DNA of 64,000 bases from contig WMKJ01000058.1 of NCBI GenBank assembly GCA_009733715.1, positions 21,072-85,071 on the forward strand, written 5' to 3'. Shown piece after piece: positions 53,835 to 64,000 of the stretch. Within the stretch, counting starts at the first letter, position 1, and every line of letters begins with the position of its first letter. The stretch is from Herpomyces periplanetae (lineage: Eukaryota; Ascomycota; Laboulbeniomycetes; Herpomycetales; Herpomycetaceae). Under the pieces are notes generated by a model. The model was given only the letters and a program-made list of their open reading frames with translations. It did not search any database and was not told the DNA's origin. Made by a program: the position numbers and the translations under genes.

Positions 53835-55534
53835 TTTGAGATGGTCAAATTGTATATATCAAGCTTACCGACTGAGAATGTTGTAGCCTCTAGAAAATTT
53901 TTGAGAGTTCTACTTATTGAAGAATTTAATGGATATTTATACAGTGCTCACAAAAAGTGAAATATCATGAAATTGAATAATGTTTTCGATGTAGGTGAAA
54001 AATGCATAGTATGTCTTGGTGATTCGTGAACGTTGAGCTGCCTAACTTGTGCGTGTAACTACGCCTTGGCCTATAAAACCTGCTTAAATACTTATACGCC
54101 TATAACATATACATAAACACATGACGTCATTTAACATGAGTATGAAACTGATAAAGTCAGTAATGAGCTGAATGTTGCATTAATTACTAGGCAATTTAGC
54201 TAGTTAATCCTTTTTTAACATGTTAGGGGTTCCATGTAGTTTCACTTCAACTATATTCCTCTTTTTTCGTCAATCACTACTCAGTTTGGCTAATTTTCCC
54301 CGTCTAAGACGAACCGCAATCCTGTGGATTAATTTCGCTGAACAAACTGTGCCGCGGAAACTGTGTTATTTGGAGACAATAATATTGTCGAGGTTATTTA
54401 AGATAGTTTATACAGCTTTCCAAGATATCTTGGCAGCGTATTTTTTTAGAATAGTTGTAAAATGTTAAAGCTACAGTTGCAGCAGCCTTCAAAAACTGGT
54501 GCAATATTTATCAGCTCATATTACGCTTGGAGGTTATCCGTTTTTTCGTGAAATATAATGCAAGGTTTAGGAATGCTTATGTAAAATCGGCAGTAATTGA
54601 CAAATAACGAACCGAATTAAGTGATATCTGCTGTGTCAAATGTCGGGAAATCAATTTTATAGCTTTAGCTGTCACAAGTTGTATTTTATAATATCAGATC
54701 CCCCATTTCGCTATAGAATTTAAGTAGAGGTTAAAAAACTCACGGAGTGGTTTGTTATCTTATTTATCAGTGTTTGAAATAGTGATGAGTATCTTATCGT
54801 ATGGTATTCATAAAATAATGCAATATAAATGTCATTAACTACCCAAAAGAATCAATATCGCGGCATTTTAATAAATTAAATTCACCCAAAATTATATATT
54901 TGTATGATTTCAAAACAAAGCCTTCTAAATTTTATATCAGTAAATCTTACACCAACTTCTACCTTCATCAAGCCTACATTTTATCTCCATCCACAGAATT
55001 CTGCATTTGCTCATTGAAGCACGTGACTGGACAAAATCACATGATACTGCGAGTATAATTTGCATTGTGAAGAATGAATTTTGTGAAAATGTTAAGATCG
55101 GCGGCTCAATAATTTACTTAAACATGTACGTGATTGTAATGTAGAAGTAGCTAGACACACTATTAACAGGTCATATTTGGGATAAGGAGATAGAGAGTTA
55201 ATCAATTTTCAATACAATATTATTAAATTAGCACATCTCAGGTTAATCGAAGTTACTTGGATTTCAAAAGATATTCTAATTTCCGTGAATACTTTACTAC
55301 TACACGTACCCAAGTTGTTCGTACCAACCATTCGCTTATCCTACTAACGTATTCCAACACGTCACCTTGCCGTACTGGAATAATATCACGTGACGAGAGT
55401 GAATATTGATCAGTACGGTAAAGTTTAATGGGGAAATTTCCGGTTTGATGTCTTGAGAATTCATCAGCGTAAGGTTTATATTCAACTTTTGTTCAATTGT
55501 CATTTTGTTTAATCGAAAAAATTCTCAACGGGCT
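53835..55534. promoter_or_regulatory. Divergent region SPC34 / RPN3 with two CACGTG sites
   Basis: 1.7 AT-rich kilobases with no convincing gene; the frame at 54220-54468 is hydrophobic but unrecognised. CACGTG followed by AC occurs at 55020 and 55387, the latter 148 bases upstream of the RPN3 ATG. Confidence 0.5.
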
Positions 55535-57207
55535 ATGGAAGATAAATCATCCAGCGGTTCAACGGTGAAAACGACCGTTTCGGTCACAAGTGATTCTGAC
55601 CGTCCTGTCGCGGGTAAGCGTTTTGGGGTGAATATATTTCGCTCTTTTAATACTCTCGTTCATTCAACAAATCAAATTCAATTTTCATCAGTTAAGTTAA
55701 CGTCAAGGACTATATTGTTACGCGTAACTGCGTAACTAAATGAAACTTTTCGGGTCGGTTAGATATTCGTGGAAACTTTCCCCTGTTGGAACGCGCGGTG
55801 TTACAGTTTGATAGTCGATTCTCCCTGCGAGCTCTACGTTCAATATCATCAATTCGCAAAAAGTTATCCGCTCAGGTCCTGGCTACTGTGATCACTCAAA
55901 CTTATTCGTCAAATGAAGCTACAGGAAAATATTTACTTGCGGCCCTCAAGGACGCTGAACCGTTGTTACTATCCAATCTACCAACCACATGGGAAAAAAG
56001 CCCCCTGGTCGGAGCTTACGGTGCTTCTTTCGCGCATCAAGAAGCCATTCCGGAAATATTTGTTTATCTCTCAATACTCATACAAGTGTATTTATACGAC
56101 AGGAAAAAGTATGATATTGGAGCACGGTTTTCCAGTACTCTAGTTGACAAAATCCGGGATTTTAATCGACGTACATTAGACTCCATGGCGGGCAAGGCTT
56201 ACTTTTACTTTTGTTTATTCTATGAAAACTTGGAGCCTAAGTTATCATCGAATTCAAAAATTCAAGTTCGTAGTCGCTTGTTAGCATCACTTCGTAGTTC
56301 GGTTCTGCGTAAGGACGAAGATACCCAAGCCGCTGTAATCGTTTTACTCTTACGAAACTACATCTTAACGGCCGATATGAATCAGGCAGACGCCCTTGTA
56401 CAACAGATTACCTTTCCTACTAATGCACCAAATAATCAAGTAGCTCGATATCTTTACTATTTGGGAAGAATTCGTGCCATCCAATTAGCTTATACTGAGG
56501 CCCACGAACATTTAATGGGAGCTAGTCGCAAAGCCCCCACAAGCGCAGTTGCAGTTGGCTTTTACCAAGCTGCCATGAAACACTTAATCGTGGTAGAATT
56601 ATTAATGGGTGACATACCAGAACGTTCATACTTTAGTCAACCTAAATTAGAGAGGTCTCTTGCATCATACTTTGAGTTGGTTAAAGCAGTTCGAGCAGGT
56701 GAAATGCAAGGTTTTCAACGAGTCGTACAATATTATGCTCCAGCTTTTCATCGTGACGGAACATATACACTGGTCCTCCGTCTAAGACAAAATGTTATAC
56801 GAACGGGTATTCGCCGTTTGTCTTTATCTTACTCTCGAATATCATTACGTGACATATGCCTTCGATTAGGCTTAGAATCTGAAGAGTCTGCCGAATATAT
56901 TGTGGCAAAGGCAATCCGAGATTGTGTTATCGAAGCTACAATTGATCACGAAAAAGGATACATGGAGATAACACAAGCGGGTGACATTTATGCAACTAGT
57001 GAACCAGCAGAAGCGTTTCACGAACGAATCAAAGCATGCCTTGATTTACATGATGAAAGTGTCAAGGCTATGCGATATCCGAGTAATCAGCATAGATTAG
57101 AGTTAAAAAATGCGCAAGAAGCTCGGGAGCGTGAACGAGAACTTGCCAAAGAGATTCAAGATGGAGAAATTGATGAAGACGCTGCTGGTGATTTTGATGC
57201 TTTGTGA
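55535..57207 (+). CDS. RPN3: 26S proteasome regulatory subunit RPN3
   Basis: PCI-domain subunit of the 19S lid. Two exons, 55535-55613 and 55763-57207, encode 507 aa. The 149-nt intron starts GTAAGC and ends TTAG; joining gives DIRGNFPLLERAVLQFDSRF, a conserved Rpn3 block. The TPR-like helical region includes RNYILTADMNQADAL and YYLGRIRAIQLAYTEAHEHL. The PCI domain lies at about residues 320-440 (SLSYSRISLRDICLRL). The C-terminal tail is highly charged and ends in an acidic stretch. Short, Ser/Thr-rich N-terminus. The start at 55535 is the only ATG in frame in exon 1 that gives a typical acidic N-terminus. Confidence 0.95.
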
Positions 57208-57558
57208 TGATGTAGAATTCACCGAAGCATATACGAACAACCATACAACCCAGGCGATTAGTGGTATATATTGGACTCATTGTTTTCCTGTAGGCTAATC
57301 ATTCATTGGTTTAGTTCCACAGAGATGGCTTTGCCTCATCAACTTAATATCAGATTAATCGAGATTAAAGTTCACAGCATAGGATATGAACATTGAGTAT
57401 AACATGTACTAAGCGAAAAAATCCCTTACTCCACCTTATCATATATACATACTTTACACCGTTCCGTTGCAGTCGGGTTTCTGATTCGTTGGTGGTGTAA
57501 GTGATTTTGGTAATAGACGTTCATTCAATTCCAGTAACAAACCAATTAGTATAGTCAA
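57208..57558. other. Convergent 3' region RPN3 / ISC1
   Basis: 351 bases of 3' flanks; nothing recognisable and no CACGTG. Confidence 0.6.
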
Positions 57559-59004
57559 TTAAACGCTTGCAACACGGCGAACAACGCGATTCTTATAAGC
57601 GTTAACATCCCATTCGAATTCTCGTAATGCGTTCAATTCAGAATTAATGAAAAGTCCACCCATTAACCCATCCAACAAACCCATTGATAAACCAAACATT
57701 CCGATCACCAGCAGAGCAAATGAAAGAGACAGAGCAGAAAACCAAGCTCCAATTAAACAGCCGATCGACACTAAGAGTTGCAAGCCAAAGTGAGCCAAAC
57801 GCAATCTACGGTGATTCTTTTCCCGATTAGTATAAAGGAAAATGTGACGAAGTATAGCGTCATAATACGTTGCATCGAGTAATCTACCATTTGCTCCAAC
57901 TTCTCCTGAAGAAGTATTTGAGCGTTTAATCCCTAAATCATCCGTTGAACACGTATTCGTGCATTCAACCAGCGTAACTTCAACGGAGAAATGGTCACTT
58001 AATGAGCATTTAAGTTTAGGATGATGGCTTGTCATGCCAACGTTTACCGATTCTACCCTCCAATCCTGTAGAAACTTTTCGGAATTTTTAGTCCGAACTC
58101 TGGACCCAGACGAATAAAATATATAATCTAACCGTTTAGCTTTACCATCCGGTTCATCATTTAACACTGTTACGTCCATATTCTCTTTCTGGGCTAACTT
58201 CTTTTTCTGTCCCGTCCACCTCCACGTATTTAATCCACTATCACATGTTGCTCCAAACTCGTGTATGGCTGAGTATACAGTCGGAACATTTTCACGTGGT
58301 CCATTGTCAAGTTCATCAAGATTGTGACTAAGAAAGATATCAATAACTTCAGGATGTCGAATAGGGTGAATTTGCGCCCATGAGTCTTTCATTTGGGCTT
58401 GTCGGGTTATAATTTCGTAGACTAATGAATTAGGTTTCGAATTAAAGTCTCCCATGGCTATAACTAGAGAAGTATCGATAGATGAAGCGGACATTTGTAA
58501 TAATTTGGACAGCTGCCATGCTTGGGATAAGCGGTGTGTAAGGTAAATGTCCTTTGAAGGAACATGGTATGGCGCATGTAAATGTGTGTTGTACACATCG
58601 ATATACTCATCACTGTCAACTCTACTTCCCGGGATTCGAATCCTCGCAAACGCGATACCCTTACCCACATACCAATCCCCCCTCCAGAATGCCCAAGGTA
58701 AACCATTTAATGAGTAGCCTGTTTGATTACTTTCTTCTATAGGCCATTTACTAAGTATCACTAAACCTCCTCCAAATATTCCGCTATGGTAATACTTTCC
58801 GTAAGGTAGTATCTCTGAGGTTTCTTTGCGAATAGCTCTGTAATCCGATGAGCAAAAGCATTCTTGTAATCCCACAATATGTGGTGGGAACTCTGCTCCG
58901 GCTAAACGTCTTCCAATTTCACTTATTCTCTCACTACGTTGGGCGGATATCCCATATATCCCCCAGACATTGTAGCTGACAACACGAATTTTTCGTTGGC
59001 TCAT
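57559..59004 (-). CDS. ISC1: Inositol phosphosphingolipid phospholipase C (ISC1, neutral sphingomyelinase family)
   Basis: 481-aa enzyme that hydrolyses complex sphingolipids to ceramide. It has the exonuclease-endonuclease-phosphatase fold: E48 in GLQECF, GGGLVILSKWPI, YNTHLHAPYH (H141), MGDFNSKPN (D186, N188) and LSDHFSVEV (D337, H338). The family segment VGKGIAFARI is present. Two closely spaced membrane segments (about 405-423 and 425-452) anchor the C-terminus, as in yeast Isc1. Length is normal for the family and no intron is needed. It diverges from SWD3 across 1.1 kb. Confidence 0.94.
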   Translation of the reverse strand: MSQRKIRVVSYNVWGIYGISAQRSERISEIGRRLAGAEFPPHIVGLQECFCSSDYRAIRKETSEILPYGKYYHSGIFGGGLVILSKWPIEESNQTGYSLNGLPWAFWRGDWYVGKGIAFARIRIPGSRVDSDEYIDVYNTHLHAPYHVPSKDIYLTHRLSQAWQLSKLLQMSASSIDTSLVIAMGDFNSKPNSLVYEIITRQAQMKDSWAQIHPIRHPEVIDIFLSHNLDELDNGPRENVPTVYSAIHEFGATCDSGLNTWRWTGQKKKLAQKENMDVTVLNDEPDGKAKRLDYIFYSSGSRVRTKNSEKFLQDWRVESVNVGMTSHHPKLKCSLSDHFSVEVTLVECTNTCSTDDLGIKRSNTSSGEVGANGRLLDATYYDAILRHIFLYTNREKNHRRLRLAHFGLQLLVSIGCLIGAWFSALSLSFALLVIGMFGLSMGLLDGLMGGLFINSELNALREFEWDVNAYKNRVVRRVASV

Positions 59005-60143
59005 GAATAAATAAATCGTATTTTAAATTTTGGTCTAGATTCGTACTTAAATCCCTCTTTAGATAATATATCCTTATATTGATGTTCTTGATGTATATTC
59101 CGCATATATAGCCGGTAACTGTTTTGATAACTTTTGCTAAAGTCTACAGATCTTCTGCTTCATATTTGAAAATATTCCTGTACATATGTCTGCTAAATAT
59201 ACAGTATCGAGTTAACCACCGTGCACACTATTCGACAACCATATTCCCGGATGCATAACTGAGAAATATCAAAATATTTAATAAACACGTGCTCACTTAC
59301 TACCTTTTCCTTGTATTGCTTCTTTCACTATGTATTTGTAAATACTTTTCTTTGCACTTCCTCGAATCGATTATCCTTCGAAAATTCGTTAGCTCTGTAC
59401 CTATTTCCATATAATCTCGTGTTCTGAGTTATTTCAATTCTTCTTACTTTCAAGCCCCTCTTCTATACAAATTTATTACGTAATTACTCCTTATCGCGCA
59501 CTTAACTTACAGTATGTGTTTCATCGTCAGAATACCGTATTGACTTTACGGTACAGTACATAGTAGTTTTAACATCTCTAATGTCATGTTTGACAAAAGA
59601 GAATTTTGGGGAAGGGTTATTTGATACTTAAATCCAATAGTCTCTTAGGCGTAATTAACGGGTAGTCTAATTAATTTTGTTATTTGACAGTAAAATCACA
59701 TCTTATCTCACTATGATGTTAAGGAAAGTAATACTTAAGCCTCAATTTAAGTTTTGATTTCTTCTTTAAAATAGAAACTTTCACTATTAGCCCATTTTAA
59801 ACCTTATAATTATCACATTCATAAGTTCATTTCCCATAACTCTTAATTCTGATAAATATGTTCATCATATCTTTCTAAAAATCGCGTACTTGAAAATCCA
59901 AATCTACCTATTATAAACTCAATACATCACTCTTTATATCACATGACTCTTAATACTATACATTATTTGGCTTACTCAGAAAAGGATATTTAACAATTGA
60001 TTTTAAGACTAATCAATTTGAAATTTGGTTGTTCGTTCTACGCGATTCAACCTTGTAAATAATTAACTATTGAAGGCTGTCAACAAAATTTAACAGGCAA
60101 ATAATGAAATGTGTAGAAGTTTAACATTGTTTTACGCGGTTGA
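59005..60143. promoter_or_regulatory. Divergent region ISC1 / SWD3 with CACGTG
   Basis: 1.14 kb, AT-rich, no gene. One CACGTG at 59286-59291, about 280 bases upstream of the ISC1 start. Confidence 0.5.
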
Positions 60144-61354
60144 ATGGAGATTAAAAATACTAAGCCTGATGAATTTAATTCTACGGAAAGTTTAAATGTT
60201 ACAAGCCAACAACCACATACTAGTTTACTTTATGCAAATGAATTATATTCCACGACCCAAACTGAGGCGAATTATAACAATCACGGTAAACACTCGGCCG
60301 GTGTACTTTATGAAGAAAAACATGTTTTAAAAGGGCATAAGAAAGCCGTTTCTTCTGTTCAATTTTCACCCGATGGTAAACTGATAGCTAGTTGTTCATC
60401 TGATGCTACCATTCGTATATGGGATTCCTATACTGCTAAACTTCATCACATCCTAGAAGGTCATTTAGCGGGTATATCGGCAATTTCATGGAGTCCCGAT
60501 TGCAAGCATATCGCATCGGGTTCTGATGACAAAACTATTCGACTTTGGAATGCAATTACTGGCCAAGCTCATCCAATGCCTTTGGTCGGTCATCATAACT
60601 ATGTATTTTCTTTAACTTTCTCTCCAAAGGGTAATATTCTCGTTAGCGGATCTTATGATGAAGCGGTTTTTTTTTGGGATATACGTGCGGCACGAATCAT
60701 GCGGACACTTCCCGCTCATTCCGATCCAGTTCGTTGCGTGGATTTCGTTTTCGATGGAACATTAATAGTAAGTTGTGCTAGCGATGGTTTAATGTGAGTT
60801 AATATATTCATTTTGACTATTTTGCACCCATCATATTTCTCATCAACTCTTTCGTATACAGACGAATTTGGGACGCCGCTACCGGACAATGTTTACGCAC
60901 TATGATTCATGAAGATAACATCCCCGTTACCTGTGTTAAATTCTCTCCCAATGGAAAGTACGTACTAGCTTGGACTCTAAATTCCTCTATACGTCTGTGG
61001 GATTATGTTAAAGGTCGTTGTTTAAAGACATATCAAGGTCATCTTAACCTAGATTACTGTCTCACAGGATGCTTTGGTATTTACGGAATCCCTTTATCCG
61101 ACTATACAAGTAATGGTTCATGCTTAAACTCTCTCAACGCTCACATAAAATATAAAAATGCTCATGCCTTTATAGTTTCTGGTAGTGAAGATAGCTATAT
61201 TTATATTTGGGATGTAATTAGTAAAAACCTGCTACAGCGTTTGAGTGGACATTCAGGAACCGTTTTTGCTGTTCATACCCACCCAAATCAGCCTATGCTG
61301 GTAAGCTGTGGAGAAGACTGTACCGTTCGAGTTTGGGGGCTGGCGAAAAATTAA
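60144..61354 (+). CDS. SWD3: WD40 protein SWD3 / WDR5-like (COMPASS subunit)
   Basis: Seven-bladed WD40 protein of the COMPASS histone H3K4 methyltransferase. Two exons, 60144-60793 and 60862-61354, encode 380 aa. The 68-nt intron has GTGAGT and a TACAG end and restores SDGLIRIWDAATGQCL. Repeats are clear: LKGHKKAVSSVQFSPDGKL, SCSSDATIRIWD, SGSDDKTIRLWN, SGSYDEAVFFWD, SSIRLWDYVKGRCLKTYQGH and SGSEDSYIYIWD. The KTYQGH/GSEDSYIYIW pair is diagnostic of WDR5/Swd3. An extra 30-residue Ser/Asn-rich loop lies in blade 6 before the last two strands. Other WD40 families are less likely. Confidence 0.88.
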
Positions 61355-62361
61355 TACTAGCCCTTGAAATATCAAATTGATCTCTCGTGTATACTTCGCC
61401 CATAAATTTTATAATCAAAACCTTTTGATCTGTTAACCCTTCCATTAGACTGTTCTTTCCGCTTTAAAATCCGCCTGTCCTGCCTTCCTTATATCTTCCA
61501 GGGGAAATTTCCCCCCTCTTTCTTACCTGTACATCTATCAATTGCCGCATCTGGAAATTCCCTCGAAAATCACACCTATACATCTCATCTCAAGTTCGTC
61601 CCTACCCCCAAGCCAGTCGGCTCCGGATGAAAATCAGGTCACGTGACTATTTGGGTCAACGGAACTTGAATTTCATGAGTTTACCGAAAATGAAAATTTT
61701 GGAATTATTTTCATACACTCGGTTATCACTTTTGTTATCGCATGATTTATACTTGAATAAGTTTCATTAAATAGTTTCTTGAGAGAACACTCTTCATATA
61801 TCTTACTTTGCGATAAAAAAAATATTTTAACAAAACGGGCAATTTATTTCCAACATATAACATACATTAACGTTTTCTTATAATATTACACTTCTAACAC
61901 TTAAATTACAGGTAACTTGTCTCGATTATCAATATAACATCTTCTTCGTCTTTTATTTCGCTCGTGTTTGTGCAAACACGTACACTTTAAATTGCTATTT
62001 TTAACTTGTGCTAAGTTATACCGCAAAACTCGGCTAGCTTCATATATGGTCGACCTATTTTGCCGACAAGTGAATGGCTAGATATCGTGGTGTGACCTGT
62101 TGGTCTAGTATATTTAAGACAATATAAAATTTTTCAGAATTCCTTCGCATCAAGTATTTCAGCACAAAACAGTTGCTTTTATCTTTCCTCGATCTATGCC
62201 TCATGCTATATGACTATCGCTTTCATCCTTATACACTAAATCATCTCTTTTTTTTATCAACGTTTGCTTGCTTAAATATATTTATTCGACGTTCATCGAT
62301 CATCCTCGTCATATAAACCTGTTAATATATTGCGCACACATATCTTACCACATTCTAAGAT
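61355..62361. promoter_or_regulatory. Intergenic region SWD3 to UBR1
   Basis: 1.0 kb with no gene. A perfect palindrome TCACGTGA lies at 61639-61646, about 720 bases upstream of the UBR1 start. Its first 250 bases are C/T-rich, the rest AT-rich. Confidence 0.5.
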
Positions 62362-64000
62362 ATGTCACTGCAATTGCGAGAGAAGCAACTTTGCGCTTTT
62401 TTGCTCGCCCTTCCTAAACGGTTCAATAATCGCTATTCCATTAATGCCGCAAATCAACTTATTAAAGTTCTTTTTCGCTTTATTAGCGCTTGTAACCCAG
62501 ATTACTTGCCCCTCTTTTTTCCGAATGGTACCCCAACTGATCCGAATGAAAGATGGTGTTTAAAATCAGCTCAGGGTGCCGTTGATGGTGCTGAGTATAC
62601 TGAAGCTGCTCGAGGTCGATTATGTGGCCATATTTTCAAAAGTGGTGAAGCTTCATACCGTTGTAAAACTTGCACTGTCGATGATACTTGTGTCCTTTGC
62701 TCTCGTTGTTTCGAGGCCTCCGATCACGAAGGTCATACCGTTCACGTCATAATTTCTCCTGGAAATTCCGGTTGCTGCGATTGTTCGGATCCCGAAGCAT
62801 GGCAAAGACCTGTTATATGTAACATTCACTCGAACTTAAATCGACCGACTAATGAGCCGGCTTCTCACCCAAAACCTCTTCAGTCTAGTAATCAACCGTC
62901 TGATCTACTCGAAAGTATTCGTATGACTATTGCTCGAGCTTTGGATTACATTTGTGACGTGTTTTCCTGTTCCCCCGAACAACTTCGACTCCCCAAAACC
63001 GAGCATTCTGTACGCAATGACGAAAGACTTTCCAGGCTTACTGGTAAATGGTATAATTCCACGGAATCCCCCGACACCGAAAAGGAATTTGCTCTTATCC
63101 TATGGAACGATGAAAAACACACCGTGAATGATGTGCGTGATCAGGTAGCCAGAGCTTGCAAAATGCGTAAATCCGTTAGTCTTGAGAAAGCATTTGAAAT
63201 CGATGAGATCGGTCGTAGCGTTATAATTCACTCGGAGGATGTGAAAGAACTGCTGAGAATGGCGGAAATTATTGAGCAGATAAAGTTAACTGTGACCATT
63301 CGCTCTGCTCGCGACACCTTTCGTGAACAAATGTGCAGTACAATCGTCGAATGGCTCAGTGATATTTGCGGTTGTTCAGTCGGTGATGATACATTAATTA
63401 TACGTCAAACTATTTGTGAGGAGCTTCTTAGTCCATGGCGTACTGAAAGTGAAGCACATCATGCATATATTGGTAAGGATGGAATTGATGATCATGCCTG
63501 TGAAGATTTTATTGAAGAGGAATTACGAGCGTTTGGTCGACCCCAGTTAATAACGAGGAATCATTTAGCTCTTCGACAGCAAAATCAGGAAAGACCCTTG
63601 ACAATTGACACTGATGCCACTAATATTAATGAGGATCAGAGAAGCCTTGCTAACCAAGAATCTGAAGATCGTATGGATATCGAAGAAGATATCGAATCTG
63701 CGACTGTTGCTGAAAGAAGTTCAAGTCCAACGGTCAACATGTTACATGCCACACACCCAGTTATTCCGGCTAGTTTAAATACGCTTTTATCTGAGACTGC
63801 GACACCCGAATCAAATTCGGGTACCTCTCAGTCTACTCAAGATGCTTCCCATGGTCAAAGCTCCTCTGATCAATTAGCTGGAGAATCTTGTTCAAGCTCT
63901 AGCAAGGCAGCTACTTTACTCTTCGTTCCCCAAACTCCCAAGCAAAGTGTAAAGCAAAGAAGTCTTTGCCCATCTCAATTTTGGCTTGAAAAACCGGCAA
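62362..64000 (+). CDS. UBR1: UBR1 N-recognin E3 ubiquitin ligase (5' part, runs off window)
   Basis: Open frame of at least 546 codons, uninterrupted from the ATG at 62362 to the window end; the 3' part is missing. It matches the N-terminal portion of UBR1, the E3 ligase that reads N-degrons and sends proteins to the proteasome. The UBR box lies at about residues 85-155 (GRLCGHIFKSGEASYRCKTC, then CSRCFEASDHEGHTVHV and CCDCSDPEAW), with the Cys/His zinc ligands in order. A ClpS-like N2 domain follows near 241-325 (FALILWNDEKHTVNDVRDQV). The last 120 residues before the edge are Ser/Glu/Thr-rich. The RING domain would lie beyond the window. Confidence 0.93.
   Translation, partial: MSLQLREKQLCAFLLALPKRFNNRYSINAANQLIKVLFRFISACNPDYLPLFFPNGTPTDPNERWCLKSAQGAVDGAEYTEAARGRLCGHIFKSGEASYRCKTCTVDDTCVLCSRCFEASDHEGHTVHVIISPGNSGCCDCSDPEAWQRPVICNIHSNLNRPTNEPASHPKPLQSSNQPSDLLESIRMTIARALDYICDVFSCSPEQLRLPKTEHSVRNDERLSRLTGKWYNSTESPDTEKEFALILWNDEKHTVNDVRDQVARACKMRKSVSLEKAFEIDEIGRSVIIHSEDVKELLRMAEIIEQIKLTVTIRSARDTFREQMCSTIVEWLSDICGCSVGDDTLIIRQTICEELLSPWRTESEAHHAYIGKDGIDDHACEDFIEEELRAFGRPQLITRNHLALRQQNQERPLTIDTDATNINEDQRSLANQESEDRMDIEEDIESATVAERSSSPTVNMLHATHPVIPASLNTLLSETATPESNSGTSQSTQDASHGQSSSDQLAGESCSSSSKAATLLFVPQTPKQSVKQRSLCPSQFWLEKPA

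Noticed and set aside
54220-54468. 82-codon hydrophobic frame between SPC34 and RPN3
   Set aside because: No recognisable motif and AT-rich surroundings; likely chance.
1-64000. Mobile elements, CRISPR arrays, toxin or defence genes
   Set aside because: No transposase, reverse transcriptase, terminal repeats, spacer arrays or related proteins were recognised anywhere in the window.

Overview
This is nuclear DNA of a fungus, read here as an ascomycete outside the compact budding yeasts. The basis is gene content typical of fungi (VAN1-type mannosyltransferase, fungal TOM20, DASH subunit SPC34, ISC1, MPE1, SWD3, CDC25) together with short introns of about 50-150 bases that use GTAAGT/GTATGT-like donors and CTAAC/CTGAC-like branch points. 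Overall base composition is AT-leaning. Spacing is loose: 22 protein genes in 64 kb, with several gene-free stretches of 1-3 kb. An early-diverging ascomycete lineage is a guess; no marker in the window decides it. No mobile element, CRISPR array, rRNA or convincing tRNA was found.

Layout. 0.5-10.0 kb: a giant intronless VPS13 lipid-transfer protein. 10.2-17.1 kb: PhoD-like phosphatase, VAN1 mannosyltransferase, RNase H2 subunit C. 17.3-20.7 kb: cyclopropane-fatty-acid-synthase-like methyltransferase (3 exons) and REX4-type exonuclease. 23.7-26.3 kb: MFS transporter and TOM20 (3 exons). 27.0-34.3 kb: EXO84, RIO2, RPN1. 34.4-37.2 kb: an unrecognised four-exon gene with a signal peptide. 39.8-46.2 kb: CDC25, SLD5, RFA1. 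46.3-50.3 kb: SUB1 (2 exons) and MPE1 (4 exons). 52.9-57.2 kb: SPC34 (3 exons) and RPN3 (2 exons). 57.6-61.4 kb: ISC1 and SWD3 (2 exons). 62.4-64.0 kb: the 5' part of UBR1, running off the end.

Function. Nearly all are housekeeping genes: lipid transport and membranes (VPS13, CFA synthase-like, ISC1), Golgi mannosylation and exocytosis (VAN1, EXO84), proteasome and N-degron pathway (RPN1, RPN3, UBR1), replication and cell cycle (CDC25, SLD5, RFA1, RNase H2C, SPC34), mRNA 3'-end formation and transcription (MPE1, SUB1, SWD3), and ribosome/RNA processing (RIO2, REX4). No defence, toxin or secondary-metabolite system is visible.

The window's unusual aspects are architectural. The first 13 genes strictly alternate strand. 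CACGTG sites occur in all eight divergent intergenic regions and in none of the eight convergent ones. The G/C strand skew reverses abruptly at about 7.9, 22.9, 38.4 and 47.0 kb, each time next to a short GC-rich patch and once inside VPS13. The unrecognised four-exon gene is the best candidate for something undescribed.
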